Positions 31,316 through 40,495 of a stretch of DNA of 64,000 nt are shown here, in pieces (within the stretch, counting starts at the first letter, position 1; every line of letters starts with the position of its first letter). The notes beneath the pieces are model-generated. The model was not told the DNA's origin, did not search any database, and saw only the letters and a list, made by a program, of their open reading frames with translations. This DNA is from F23-B02 sp963613665 (GTDB taxonomy: Bacteria > Bacillota > Clostridia > Oscillospirales > Oscillospiraceae). The position numbers and the translations under genes were made by a program. The stretch lies in NCBI GenBank assembly GCA_963613665.1, contig CAVEAL010000001.1, forward strand, positions 62,001-126,000. Reading direction: 5' to 3'.

Positions 31316-31956
31316 TGGACAGAATAATGTTCATCCTTGAGCTCATCGGCGCGGCGGCCTTTGCCGTGTCGGGCGCGATGGCTGCGATCAAGAAAAAGGC
31401 CGACGTGTTCGGCGTGCTGTTTCTTGCGGTGACGACGGCGCTCGGCGGCGGCGTCATGCGCGATGTGCTCATAGGGAAGATACCGCCGGTGATGTTCGTG
31501 AGCTACTGGTACCTGCTCATATCCGTCATAGCGGCGCTGGCTGTGTTCATAGACGCGTATCTCAGAAGAGAAAAGTATAAGCTGCATCTGGACAAGCTTG
31601 ACGCGGTCAACAATATATTTGACGCCGTGGGGCTTGCCGTGTTCACCGTTTCCGGCATGAACGCGGCCATGCCGGTGAGCGATAACGTCATTCTGGTCCT
31701 GTTCGTCGGCATGTGCACGGGCGTCGGCGGCGGTATGCTGCGCGACGTTATGACCAACACAATGCCCAAGGTGCTCAGAAAGCGCGTGTACGCGGTCGCG
31801 TCGCTGCTCGGCGGCGGGCTGTACTATGCAATGTACAAGCTCGGCGCGCCGCAGCTTTTGTCCATTGCCTGCGGTATGCTGCTCATTTTTGCGCTGCGCG
31901 TCTTTGCGACTATATACAAGTGGAATCTCCCGTCGGTGGATATAGATCAAAGCTGA
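31315..31956 (+). CDS. Trimeric intracellular cation channel-family protein (UPF0126/TRIC)
   Basis: This is a 213-residue protein with seven membrane spans in two repeats, each holding the signature found in YadS/TRIC proteins: TTALGGGVMRDVLIGKIPPV in repeat one, and MCTGVGGGMLRDVMTNTMPKV in repeat two. Prokaryotic members form homotrimeric potassium-permeable channels. The ATG overlaps the ychF TGA, so it is co-translated. The physiological role in this organism is unknown. Confidence 0.92.
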   Translation: MDRIMFILELIGAAAFAVSGAMAAIKKKADVFGVLFLAVTTALGGGVMRDVLIGKIPPVMFVSYWYLLISVIAALAVFIDAYLRREKYKLHLDKLDAVNNIFDAVGLAVFTVSGMNAAMPVSDNVILVLFVGMCTGVGGGMLRDVMTNTMPKVLRKRVYAVASLLGGGLYYAMYKLGAPQLLSIACGMLLIFALRVFATIYKWNLPSVDIDQS

Positions 31957-31965
31957 AAAAAACAG

Positions 31966-31994
31966 TTGACGCAGAGCGCAGCTTATGATATCTT
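31966..31994 (+). promoter_or_regulatory. Promoter of the riboswitch-P-type ATPase unit
   Basis: TTGACG (31966-31971) and TATCTT (31989-31994) are separated by 17 bp, just before the yybP-ykoY-type leader. Confidence 0.7.
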
Positions 31995-32002
31995 AATGTA
32001 GT

Positions 32003-32136
32003 TAAAAGGGAGTAGCGTGCGCCATGCGGCGTTCGGTATGCCGTCATCCCAACCGTCAGGTTCGGTGTACCGAGTACATATGTATTGTATTTGCAAGACT
32101 TTTACGGCAAGCATCCAAGCCGTGAGGGTCTTGCTT
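32003..32136 (+). ncRNA. yybP-ykoY (manganese) riboswitch
   Basis: The 5' motif AAAAGGGAGTAGCG, the internal CCGTCATCCCAACCGTCAGG stretch and the 3' stem GCAAGACT...GGGTCTTGC match the layout of yybP-ykoY leaders. The last stem (32093-32099 with 32128-32134) ends in TTTT and can act as the terminator. This class binds Mn2+ and turns on Mn exporters. It lies 27 nt upstream of a P-type ATPase gene, one of its known target families. The identification is by eye. Confidence 0.82.
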
Positions 32137-32162
32137 TTGCTATTTTCAAAGGAGGAGCGTAA

Positions 32163-34814
32163 GTGAAGTATTATTGCGAAGAAAAGGACCGCGTGATTGT
32201 CGGGCTCAGGAGCAGCGAAAACGGCCTGAGCGAGGCCGAGGCCGCAAAAAGGCTCGCCGAAAACGGGCCGAATAAGCTCGCGGCCGCAAAGAAGGATTCC
32301 ATCATCAAGCAGTTTTTGAAGCAGATGGCGGACCCGATGATAATCATACTGCTCGTCGCCGCGGCGATAAGCGGCGTGCTGGCGGTAACGCAGGGCGAGA
32401 GCTTTGCCGACGTTATCATCATCCTGTTCGTCGTCGTCGTCAACGCCGTTCTCGGCGTTTATCAGGAGAATAAGGCGGAAAAGGCGATAGAGGCCCTGCA
32501 GGAGATGTCGGCGGCAACGTCAAAGGTCCTGCGCGGCGGAAAGATCGTTACGGTGCACAGCGAGGAGCTCGTTGCCGGCGACGTAGTGCTGCTCGAGGCG
32601 GGCGATGCCGTTCCGGCCGACGGCAGGATCATCGACAGTGCAAGCCTCAAGATAGAGGAGGCCGCCCTCACCGGCGAGTCCGTGCCTGTCAGCAAGTTCA
32701 TTGACATCATAAACCTCTCGGATAACGAGCGCGACGTTCCCCTCGGCGACAGGCGCAACATGGCCTACATGGGCTCGACGGTCGTCTACGGCCGCGGCGC
32801 AATGATCGTGTGCGCAACGGGCATGGACACCGAGATGGGCAAGATAGCCGACGCGCTTGCACAGGCCTCCGACGGCCAGACACCTTTGCAGATAAAGCTC
32901 ACGCAGCTGAGCAAGATACTCACCTGGCTCGTGCTCGGCATCTGCGTTGTCATATTTGCCGTGCAGCTGCTGCGCGCGGGCGGACTCGAGTTTGAGGTCA
33001 TACTCAACTCGTTCATGATAGCCGTGTCCCTCGCCGTCGCTGCAATACCAGAGGGGCTTGCGGCCGTCGTAACTGTTGTGCTGTCCATCGGCGTTACCAA
33101 CATGTCAAAGCGCAACGCCATCATCCGCCGCCTGACTGCCGTCGAGACTCTCGGCTGTGCGCAGGTCATCTGCTCGGATAAGACCGGCACCCTGACGCAG
33201 AACAAAATGACCGTCGTTGACAGCTTCGGCGAAAACGAGCGTGAGCTTGCGCAGGCTATGGCACTGTGCTGCGACGCGGAGATAGACGAAAACGGCGCCG
33301 TCACCGGCGAACCGACCGAGGCCGCGCTCGTTGCGTGGGCAAATAAGCTCGGACTGAACAAGACCGAGCTCAAGGCATCCTTCCCGCGCTGCGGCGAAGC
33401 GCCCTTTGACTCCGGCAGAAAGATGATGAGCACCCTGCACCTTGCCCCGAACGGTGTCGTGCAGTACACCAAAGGCGCACCCGACGTGATAATCGGAAAG
33501 TGCACGCACTATCTGCATGACGGCCAGGCCGTCCCCATGACGGACGCCTACCGCGAGGAGATACTCAAAAGCAACAAGGCCATGGCGGATAAGGCTCTGC
33601 GCGTTCTGGCCTGCGCCATGCGCGTGTGGAGCAGCGAGCCCGACAGCTGTGAGCCCGATGATCTGGAGCGGGATCTCTGCTTTGTCGGCCTTACCGGCAT
33701 GATAGACCCGGTACGTCCTGAGGTAAAGACCGCCATCGACGAATGCGTCGAGGCAGGCATCCGCGCCGTTATGATAACCGGCGACCATATCGACACCGCC
33801 GTTGCGATAGCAAAGGAGCTCGGCATCCTGCGCGAGGGCGACAGGGCCGTGACCGGCGCTCAGCTTTCCGAAATGAGTGACGAGGAGTTCGAGCGGGAGT
33901 TCCAGAACATCAGCGTCTATGCACGCGTTCAGCCCGAGCACAAGACCCGCATAGTCTCGGTATGGCGCAAGGCCGGCTACGTCACCGCCATGACGGGCGA
34001 CGGCGTAAACGACGCACCGTCAATAAAAAGTGCCGACATCGGCGTAGGCATGGGCATAACCGGCACCGACGTCACAAAGAACGTCGCCGATATGGTGCTT
34101 GCCGACGATAACTTTGCCACCATCGTCGGAGCCGTCGAGGAGGGCCGCCGGATATACGACAATATCCGCAAGGCGATCCAGTTCCTGCTCGGCTCGAACA
34201 TGAGCGAGGTCATAAGCATCTTCGCAGCAACGCTCATGGGCTTTACGATCTTAAAGCCAGTTCACCTTCTGTGGATAAACCTTGTCACCGACTGCTTCCC
34301 GGCGCTGGCGCTGGGCATGGAAAAGGCCGAGGGCGATATCATGCGCCGCAGGCCGCGTCCGGCAAAGGACGGCATATTCGCCGGCGGCATGGGCTTTGAC
34401 ATAGCCTACCAGGGCGTTTTAATCTCCGCGCTCATTCTGGCCGCATACTTCGTCGGCCATTATATCGAGACCGGCGTGTGGACGATAACCGACTCTGCCG
34501 ACGGAACGACAATGGCCTTCCTTACCATGTCCATGGCCGAGATATGCCACAGCTTCAACATGAGATCCCTGCGCGGCTGCATTTTCACCATGGGCACGAA
34601 GAACATGGCGCTCACATGGGCGGCCATCGGCAGCATCGGCGCAACGACGCTCGTGTGCGAGGTGCCCTTCCTTGCAAACGCCTTCGGCTTTACGCCCGTG
34701 TCTTTCGACGAGTACGTCATCGCAATGGGCATCGGCATGGTCGGCATGATCATTGTTGAGATCGTAAAGACCTTCCAGCGCAGGGCCATGAGAAAAAGAG
34801 GAGAGATCCTGTGA
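32163..34814 (+). CDS. P-type cation-transporting ATPase, probable Mn2+/Ca2+ exporter
   Basis: The 883-residue protein has P2-type features: A-domain LTGESVPVSK, span-4 IPEGLAAVVT, phosphorylation site CSDKTGTLTQ (near residue 340), hinge MTGDGVNDAPS, and ten predicted spans ending in a helical C-terminus. It falls in the SERCA/PMCA-like group of bacterial Ca2+/Mn2+ exporters. The GTG start follows AGGAGG. The Mn-type riboswitch in the leader points to manganese export, as for other ATPases under this riboswitch. Substrate choice is inferred from regulation. Confidence 0.93.
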   Translation: MKYYCEEKDRVIVGLRSSENGLSEAEAAKRLAENGPNKLAAAKKDSIIKQFLKQMADPMIIILLVAAAISGVLAVTQGESFADVIIILFVVVVNAVLGVYQENKAEKAIEALQEMSAATSKVLRGGKIVTVHSEELVAGDVVLLEAGDAVPADGRIIDSASLKIEEAALTGESVPVSKFIDIINLSDNERDVPLGDRRNMAYMGSTVVYGRGAMIVCATGMDTEMGKIADALAQASDGQTPLQIKLTQLSKILTWLVLGICVVIFAVQLLRAGGLEFEVILNSFMIAVSLAVAAIPEGLAAVVTVVLSIGVTNMSKRNAIIRRLTAVETLGCAQVICSDKTGTLTQNKMTVVDSFGENERELAQAMALCCDAEIDENGAVTGEPTEAALVAWANKLGLNKTELKASFPRCGEAPFDSGRKMMSTLHLAPNGVVQYTKGAPDVIIGKCTHYLHDGQAVPMTDAYREEILKSNKAMADKALRVLACAMRVWSSEPDSCEPDDLERDLCFVGLTGMIDPVRPEVKTAIDECVEAGIRAVMITGDHIDTAVAIAKELGILREGDRAVTGAQLSEMSDEEFEREFQNISVYARVQPEHKTRIVSVWRKAGYVTAMTGDGVNDAPSIKSADIGVGMGITGTDVTKNVADMVLADDNFATIVGAVEEGRRIYDNIRKAIQFLLGSNMSEVISIFAATLMGFTILKPVHLLWINLVTDCFPALALGMEKAEGDIMRRRPRPAKDGIFAGGMGFDIAYQGVLISALILAAYFVGHYIETGVWTITDSADGTTMAFLTMSMAEICHSFNMRSLRGCIFTMGTKNMALTWAAIGSIGATTLVCEVPFLANAFGFTPVSFDEYVIAMGIGMVGMIIVEIVKTFQRRAMRKRGEIL

Positions 34815-34821
34815 TTTTCGG

Positions 34822-34850
34822 TTGACAGGCGCGCATTTGGGTGATAATAT
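34822..34850 (+). promoter_or_regulatory. Promoter of thrS
   Basis: TTGACA (34822-34827) and TAATAT (34845-34850) are separated by 17 bp. Confidence 0.78.
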
Positions 34851-34859
34851 TTAAAAATC

Positions 34860-35070
34860 AGCGATGACGGAGAACAATGGCGCCGTATCCGCACAGAGAG
34901 AAAGGCCGCAGGCTGCAAGCCTTTTCGGAGAAAACGTCGGAGACCGCTCCCGAGCCGAAGCAAGCAAATGTGCTTCCGCACCGCGCCCGTTAAGCGCATG
35001 ATGAGTCTTATCAAGGTGGGACCGCGTAAATACTACGCCCTTGACGCATTGCGTCAGGGGCGTTTTTTGA
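34860..35070 (+). ncRNA. T-box leader of thrS
   Basis: The leader begins GCGATGACGGAGAACA, typical of the T-box stem I base. It carries the T-box sequence AGGTGGGACCGCG (35014-35026), followed by a terminator (arms 35036-35047 and 35051-35062, then T6). Uncharged tRNA-Thr should favour the antiterminator formed with the T-box sequence. An ACC triplet in GGAGACCGCTCC (about 34948-34950) is a candidate threonine specifier, but I have not folded the full stem. Confidence 0.85.
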
Positions 35071-35086
35071 TAAAGGAGTAGATATC

Positions 35087-36838
35087 ATGGAAGAAAACAA
35101 GTACACTTTTGAAAACCCCGAGTTTAAAGACACTTACCGTCATACCACGAGCCATATCCTCGCGCAGGCAGTAAAGCGCCTGTATCCCGAGGTGAAGCTG
35201 GCCATCGGTCCGGCTATCGAAAACGGCTTTTACTATGACTTTGACGCTCCCTTTGCCATAACTCCCGAGATCCTCGAGAAGATCGAGGCCGAGATGCGCA
35301 AGATATGCAAGGAGAAGATAAAGCTCGAGAGATTTGAGCTCCCGCGCGCGGAAGCGATAAAATTCATGGAAGAGCGCGAGGAGCCGTACAAGGTGGAGCT
35401 CATAAACGATCTGCCCGAGGACGCGGTCATTTCCTTCTATAAGCAGGGCGATTTTACCGACCTGTGCGCAGGCCCGCATCTTGATTCCACCGGCAGAGTC
35501 AAGGGCAACGCCATAAAGCTCACCTCCTGCACCGGCGCATACTGGCGCGGCGACTCCAACCGTAAGATGCTCCAGCGTGTATACGGCACCTGCTTCATGA
35601 AAAAGGACGAGCTCGATGAGTATCTTGCCCGCATCGAGGAGGCAAAAAAGCGCGACCACCGCAAGCTCGGCAAGGAGCTCGGCCTGTTCATGCTCACCGA
35701 GGAGGGCCCCGGCTTCCCCTTCTTCCTGCCCAAGGGCATGGTGCTGAAAAACACGCTTATAGACTACTGGCGCGAGATTCACAAGAAGTACGGCTACGTT
35801 GAGGTCTCGACCCCGATGATACTCAACCGCCAGCTCTGGGAGACCTCCGGCCACTGGTTCCACTATAAAGAGAATATGTACACCACCGTCATCGACGGCG
35901 AGGATTATGCCATAAAGCCCATGAACTGCCCCGGCGGCATGCTGGTATACAAATCCGAGCCGCACTCCTACCGCGACCTGCCCCTGCGCGTGGGCGAGCT
36001 CGGCCTTGTCCACCGCCATGAGCTCTCCGGCGCTCTGCACGGCCTGTTCCGCGTAAGATGCTTCACGCAGGACGATGCGCACATCTTCATGACCTGGGAT
36101 CAGATGAAGGACGAGATCAAGAATGTCGTCAAGCTCTTTGACGAGGTCTATTCGCTCTTCGGCCTGCCCTACGAGATCGAGCTGAGCACCATGCCCGACG
36201 ATCACATGGGCGACGAGAAGGATTGGGAGTTTGCGCAGAACACCCTCAAGGAAGCCATCACCGAGATGGGCAAGAGCTTCGTCATAAACGAGGGCGACGG
36301 CGCGTTCTACGGCCCGAAGCTCGACTTCCATCTTGAGGACAGCCTCGGCCGTACATGGCAGTGCGGCACCATCCAGCTCGACATGCAGCTGCCCGAGAGA
36401 TTTGAACTTGAATATGTCGGAGCCGACGGAGAGAAGCACCGCCCCGTCATGATCCACCGTGTCGTGTTCGGTTCGATAGAGCGCTTCATCGGCGTCATCA
36501 CCGAGCATTTCGGCGGTGCGTTCCCGACATGGCTGGCTCCCGTCCAGGTCAAGGTCATGCCGATAACCGACCGAGTTGACGACTACGCAAAGTACATTGC
36601 AAAGCGGCTGGACAAGCAGGGCTTCCGCGTCGAGACCGATCTGCGCAACGAGAAGATCGGCTACAAGATCAGAGAGGCTCAGACCCAGAAGATCCCCTAC
36701 ATGATCATTGTCGGCGATAAGGAAGCCGAAAACGGCAGCATCTCCGTGCGTACCCGCGCCGGCGGCGACGAGGGCAGCATGAAGGTCGAGGACTTCATTG
36801 CAAAGCTGAAGGATGAAGTTTCCTCCCGCGCAAGATAA
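35087..36838 (+). CDS. thrS: Threonine--tRNA ligase, TGS-less form
   Basis: The 583-residue protein has the N2 editing domain (HTTSHILAQ with both His, later the Cys-containing SCTGAYWRGD), catalytic motif 2 FRVRCFTQDDAHIF, the Zn-site segment NCPG, and motif 3-like VVFGSIERFIGVITEHFGG. A C-terminal anticodon-binding domain follows (PVQVKVMPITDRVDDYAKYIAKRLDKQGFRV). Typical enzymes are about 640 residues with an N-terminal TGS domain. This one starts directly at the editing domain. It is controlled by the T-box leader. Confidence 0.97.
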   Translation: MEENKYTFENPEFKDTYRHTTSHILAQAVKRLYPEVKLAIGPAIENGFYYDFDAPFAITPEILEKIEAEMRKICKEKIKLERFELPRAEAIKFMEEREEPYKVELINDLPEDAVISFYKQGDFTDLCAGPHLDSTGRVKGNAIKLTSCTGAYWRGDSNRKMLQRVYGTCFMKKDELDEYLARIEEAKKRDHRKLGKELGLFMLTEEGPGFPFFLPKGMVLKNTLIDYWREIHKKYGYVEVSTPMILNRQLWETSGHWFHYKENMYTTVIDGEDYAIKPMNCPGGMLVYKSEPHSYRDLPLRVGELGLVHRHELSGALHGLFRVRCFTQDDAHIFMTWDQMKDEIKNVVKLFDEVYSLFGLPYEIELSTMPDDHMGDEKDWEFAQNTLKEAITEMGKSFVINEGDGAFYGPKLDFHLEDSLGRTWQCGTIQLDMQLPERFELEYVGADGEKHRPVMIHRVVFGSIERFIGVITEHFGGAFPTWLAPVQVKVMPITDRVDDYAKYIAKRLDKQGFRVETDLRNEKIGYKIREAQTQKIPYMIIVGDKEAENGSISVRTRAGGDEGSMKVEDFIAKLKDEVSSRAR

Positions 36839-36853
36839 CGTAAGATGAAGAGT

Positions 36854-36882
36854 AAAAGCCTGCTCCGCGGAGCGGGCTTTTT
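36854..36882 (+). terminator. Terminator of thrS
   Basis: GCCTGCTCC and GGAGCGGGC pair almost without a loop and are followed by T5. It lies 15 bp after the thrS stop and just before the next gene. Confidence 0.75.
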
Positions 36883-36896
36883 CGAAAGGAACGGAT

Positions 36897-37376
36897 ATGA
36901 AACTGCTTTTCAGGCAACGCTTTTTCTCGTGGCTGGACAGCTACGATATATACGACGAGGCCGGAAACACCGTGTTTACCGTCGAGGGCAAGCTCGGCTG
37001 GGGGCATATTCTGCATGTGCTCGACCGGGACGGCCGCCACATCGGCACGGTGCGCGAGCGCGTCCTAACGTTTTTGGAGCCCAAATTCGAGCTGTACCGC
37101 GGCGAGGACGAATATATAGGCTGCATAACAAAGACCTTTACGTTTTTTAAGCCCAAATTCAGCATCGACTTTAACGGCTGGCAGATAAACGGCGATATTA
37201 TGGAGTGGGAATACACGGTTACTGATGCTCACGGCGGGACGGTAGCGGCGATAAGCAAGGAGCTGTTCAATTGGACGGATACCTACTCGATCGACGTCGC
37301 GGATCCGGATAATGCCCTGTGTGTTCTCATGCTCGTTCTTGCGATAGATGCCGAAAAGTGCAGCTCCGGCGACTGA
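36897..37376 (+). CDS. LURP-one-related family protein
   Basis: The 159-residue protein has the LURP-one/YxjI (tubby-like C-terminal) pattern of beta strands: FRQRFFSWLDSYDIYDEAGNTVFTVEGKLGWGHILHVLDRDGRHIGTVRERVLTFLEPKFELY, then FTFFKPKFSIDFNGWQINGDIMEWEYTV. No signal peptide or membrane span is visible. Bacterial members are of unknown role. The gene seems to stand alone between two terminators. Confidence 0.85.
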   Translation: MKLLFRQRFFSWLDSYDIYDEAGNTVFTVEGKLGWGHILHVLDRDGRHIGTVRERVLTFLEPKFELYRGEDEYIGCITKTFTFFKPKFSIDFNGWQINGDIMEWEYTVTDAHGGTVAAISKELFNWTDTYSIDVADPDNALCVLMLVLAIDAEKCSSGD

Positions 37377-37406
37377 AAAAAGCTCTCCGCCCGGGGAGCT
37401 TTTTTA
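37376..37406. terminator. Bidirectional terminator between the LURP-one gene and the nitroreductase gene
   Basis: AAAAAGCTC plus CC and GG plus GGAGCTTTTTT pair around a short loop. It serves two convergent genes. Confidence 0.8.
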
Positions 37407-37408
37407 CG

Positions 37409-37927
37409 TTAAATTCTGAATACGCGGCCGTCACGAACGGGAGGGGCTGACGGAAGAGAGCCGTCTGCATAACCGAGGATGCAGTGGCCGATGCCGCTAT
37501 ACTCGTCGCCGATGCCTCTTTCGCGCAGTATCTCACGCGCCTCGGGCATCTCGAATACCTCGCGCGCCCTGTTTATCCAGCAAGAGCCGAGACCGACAGC
37601 CTTTGCCGCGTTCAGAAGATTTCCGAGCACGAGCGCGCCGTCCTCGACGTATGTCGGAACATTGCGGTCAGCCAGTACGACGATGACGGTCGGAGCGCCG
37701 TAAAACGGGTCAATGTCCTTGCCCATGACCGCGGCGTTGAGCTCGGAGAGCTTTTTTATGGTCGGCTTGTCCTGCACGACGAGCAGTACCGTCGGCTGAC
37801 GGTTCACCGCCGACGGAGCGGCAAGACCGGCCCTGAGAACGCTTTGAAGCTCCGCGTCGCTTATCTGCCCGGGCCTATAAGCTCTCACGCTCCTGCGCTC
37901 AAGGAGAACATTCAAAGCCTCATTCAT
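37409..37927 (-). CDS. Nitroreductase-family protein
   Basis: The 172-residue protein has the flavin-binding start LLERRSVRAYRPGQISDAELQSVLRAGLAAPSAVNRQP and the later LGNLLNAAKAVGLGSCWINRA, with a short C-terminal lobe. It should bind FMN and reduce nitro or quinone compounds with NAD(P)H. The physiological substrate is unknown. The ATG at 37927 overlaps the end of the upstream gene by 8 bp, so the two are coupled. The long upstream in-frame extension lies inside that gene and is not real. Confidence 0.88.
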   Translation of the reverse strand: MNEALNVLLERRSVRAYRPGQISDAELQSVLRAGLAAPSAVNRQPTVLLVVQDKPTIKKLSELNAAVMGKDIDPFYGAPTVIVVLADRNVPTYVEDGALVLGNLLNAAKAVGLGSCWINRAREVFEMPEAREILRERGIGDEYSGIGHCILGYADGSLPSAPPVRDGRVFRI

Positions 37928-38318
37928 GTCCGTCGCCTTCCTCAACCTCGTAAAACTCGGCGTACTCGACTCCGTTTTTTCCCGCCTCGACCGCGGCCTT
38001 TGCCGCCTCGAGCTCCTCGCGCATGGTCTCGATACGCTCGTCCATCGCCCTGAGCTCCTCGAACAGCAGAGCGTAGCGCTCGTCGGGATTTTCATGCATT
38101 TCGTCGTAGCAGAGCCGGCCGATCTCGATAAAGACCTTGTTCTGCTCCTCGAGCTCACCGTTTATCTGGAGGCTGAGCTTTGCTATGTTGGCGTAGCAGC
38201 GCGCCGCGGTGCTGCCCTTGTCGTATGCGTCCTTCAGACCGCCGCTTTCAACGTAGTCCTTCGCTTTTTTCGTCACGCTGTTGAGCGTGCCCTTGAGAAT
38301 GCTTTTGTAATCTGCCAT
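37920..38318 (-). CDS. Coiled-coil protein of unknown function
   Basis: The 132-residue helical protein begins MADYKSILKGTLNSVTKKAKDYVESGGLKDAYDKGSTAARCYANIAKLSLQINGELEEQNKVFIEIGRLCYDEMHENPDERYALLFEELRAMDERIETMREELEAAK. The pattern suggests a dimeric coiled coil. No signal or membrane span is seen. Genes of this type occur near lgt in related Clostridia, but I know no function. It overlaps the nitroreductase gene and starts 4 bp after lgt ends. Confidence 0.65.
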   Translation of the reverse strand: MADYKSILKGTLNSVTKKAKDYVESGGLKDAYDKGSTAARCYANIAKLSLQINGELEEQNKVFIEIGRLCYDEMHENPDERYALLFEELRAMDERIETMREELEAAKAAVEAGKNGVEYAEFYEVEEGDGHE

Positions 38319-38322
38319 GATA

Positions 38323-39210
38323 TTAGCTCCTTTCCTGCCCGCCGTCCTTTTCTTTTAGCCTGTTCACGAAAAGCTCGTCGGGCGAATGCTTTTTTCCTGC
38401 GTTTATTATGAGAATTACCGCGGCGGCGGCTGCGCTTACTATTGCCAGCAGCTGCGATACGCGGATGTCGCTTGAGCCTATGTAAAGACTGTCGGTGCGC
38501 AGACCCTCGACCCAGGCTCTGCCCAGACCGTACCAGAGAACGTACAGCCATGTAAACTGCCCGTCGTACTTCCTCGCACCCCTGTGAAGAAGAACGCACA
38601 GGATGATGAGTCCGGCAAAATTCCACAGGCTCTCGTACAGAAACGTCGGGTGGACATACACCGTCACGCCGTCGGGCGTCGTGAGTCCCATGCGGCAGAA
38701 GATGTCCGTCTCCACGCCGAAGGCCTCGCGGTTTATGAAATTGCCCCAGCGTCCTACGGCCTGACCGATCAGAAGTCCGAACGCGGCCAGATCGCCCAGA
38801 GCGAGCACGGGTATCTTCTTTCTTTTGCAGACCAGTATGCCGGTTATGACTCCGGCTATGATGCCGCCGTAGATGGCAAGGCCGCCGTCGCGCACGGAGA
38901 ATATCTCCGACGGGTTCGCGGTGAAATAATCGAGCTTGAACAGAACATAGTACAGCCTCGCACCGATTATGCAGCAGGGGATCAGCCATATGACAAAGTC
39001 GAAAAGATCGTCTGACGTAAGGCCGAACTTTTCCGCCTGCCTTGCGCAGAACAGCGCCGCCAAAATGAAGCCTGCTGCGATTATCGCGCCGTAGAAGTAT
39101 ATCTCGAAGCCGAAAACGGTGAAGCTGTACGGCGGGTCGATGCTCCGGCCGCCCAGCATGGGAAAGCTTATCGCTGCGTCGCGCAGCATGGTTGCAGTGA
39201 GAAAATTCAT
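38323..39210 (-). CDS. lgt: Prolipoprotein diacylglyceryl transferase
   Basis: The 295-residue membrane enzyme has about seven spans and the signature GRWGNFINREAFG, plus the region GARLYYVLFKLDYF that is part of the conserved head. It transfers a diacylglyceryl group from phosphatidylglycerol to the lipobox Cys of prelipoproteins, such as the one encoded at 9433-10611. It lies directly downstream of the M16 peptidase pair on the same strand. Confidence 0.95.
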   Translation of the reverse strand: MNFLTATMLRDAAISFPMLGGRSIDPPYSFTVFGFEIYFYGAIIAAGFILAALFCARQAEKFGLTSDDLFDFVIWLIPCCIIGARLYYVLFKLDYFTANPSEIFSVRDGGLAIYGGIIAGVITGILVCKRKKIPVLALGDLAAFGLLIGQAVGRWGNFINREAFGVETDIFCRMGLTTPDGVTVYVHPTFLYESLWNFAGLIILCVLLHRGARKYDGQFTWLYVLWYGLGRAWVEGLRTDSLYIGSSDIRVSQLLAIVSAAAAAVILIINAGKKHSPDELFVNRLKEKDGGQERS

Positions 39211-39217
39211 AGGTATA

Positions 39218-40495
39218 TCACGCCTTTAAGGGGTTAATAACGCTCATTGCGAGCCTGTCTGGAGTCATGAAGGCCTTTAAAAAGTCCTCGCACTCGGCCT
39301 TTGTTATGCTTTCGAGCACTTCAAATGCATCCAGTGCGCAGTAGCCGCCGAAAACGCCGTCTGCAAGAGAAAGGCACAGACTGTCAAAATCCTCAAGACC
39401 GCGCAGACGCGAACCGAAGGCTGCGCGCTTTGCCGTTTCGAAGGCCTTGCCGTCAAGACCGCTTGCGAACACGCCCTCGAGCTCGGCGTTTATCTCGGCG
39501 AGCACCCTGCGTGGCTCCGTGCTTTCGCCGCCGAGCATGACTGTCGCAGTGCCTGCGCTGTAATCTGTCTCATAGTCGTAATCGCGGTTGAGCGTACCGC
39601 CTGTATACAGGCGGCTGTAAAACTCCGCCGATGTTCCGAACACGGTGCGCAGTGCAAGCTGAGCGACTGTTTTCTGACGCAGCAGCTTTTCGCCGGCGGG
39701 GGCGGGAGTGACCTTCGCTCCGATGAGAAACTGCGGCGCGGATACCTCCATGCATTCTTCGTTATAGCTTTTAAGAGGAAGTCCGGTCTCCGGCTGTCCC
39801 ATATCGGCTCCGGGAGTTTCGGACCTTTCGCGCGGCAGCAGCTCGTCGGCAATGGCGAATATCGATTCGGGATCGCAGTCGGCGGCGACGCACAGCGTCA
39901 TGTTCGACGGTGCGTAAAAGGCCTTGTGGCAGCTGTACAGCGTATCGGCGGTTATCCCGGCTATGCTCTCCGCGCTGCCCGCCACCTGATCACGGATGGG
40001 ATGATGCTCATACAGCATGCGCATGAGCCGGTTGTATACGACATAGCCGGGGTTATCCTCGACCATGGATATCTCCTGAGCAATGATGCCCTGCTCCTTG
40101 TCCACGGTCTCCTGCGTGAAATAGGGGGTGGACACGAACCTGAGCAGCATGCGCAGATTTTCCTCAAAACCCGAGGTGCAGTCGAAAAAGTAGGCCGTCA
40201 TGCCGCTTGAGGTGAAGGCGTTCGGCTGTGCGCCGTTTGCCGACAGCACGCTCAGCGCATTGTCGCCGTCGGGCATGTCGAACATCTTGTGCTCAAGAAA
40301 ATGAGCGACTCCGGCGGGCGTGTCGTGCATCCGGCCGCCGAGGGAAAAGCGCCTGTGCGCGCCGCCGTAATCGGCCGCTAAAACGGCGTAGGAGAGCCGG
40401 AAGCCGGGCTTTGTCACCACGTTTATGCTAAGTCCGTTTTTGAGCCGGCCCGAGTACAGATCTTCGCCGATCCTGTCAAATCTTCTATGCTTCAT
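39218..40495 (-). CDS. M16-family peptidase with intact zinc motif
   Basis: The 425-residue protein has the inverted zinc motif HFLEHKMF in AGVAHFLEHKMFDMP, with the downstream Glu expected in the next 80 residues (DKEQGIIAQEISMVEDN). This is the catalytic half of a two-subunit M16B peptidase of the YmfH type in Firmicutes. The ATG at 40495 overlaps the preceding M16-like gene by 11 bp, and the pair is likely a heterodimer. Its substrates are unknown. Confidence 0.92.
   Translation of the reverse strand: MKHRRFDRIGEDLYSGRLKNGLSINVVTKPGFRLSYAVLAADYGGAHRRFSLGGRMHDTPAGVAHFLEHKMFDMPDGDNALSVLSANGAQPNAFTSSGMTAYFFDCTSGFEENLRMLLRFVSTPYFTQETVDKEQGIIAQEISMVEDNPGYVVYNRLMRMLYEHHPIRDQVAGSAESIAGITADTLYSCHKAFYAPSNMTLCVAADCDPESIFAIADELLPRERSETPGADMGQPETGLPLKSYNEECMEVSAPQFLIGAKVTPAPAGEKLLRQKTVAQLALRTVFGTSAEFYSRLYTGGTLNRDYDYETDYSAGTATVMLGGESTEPRRVLAEINAELEGVFASGLDGKAFETAKRAAFGSRLRGLEDFDSLCLSLADGVFGGYCALDAFEVLESITKAECEDFLKAFMTPDRLAMSVINPLKA

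Noticed and set aside
32003..32136. Initial thought that the leader at 32 kb was a tRNA-like or T-box element
   Set aside because: There is no AGGGTGGNACCGCG motif and no tRNA arms. The GGGAGTAG start and final GCAAGAC/GTCTTGC stem fit yybP-ykoY.
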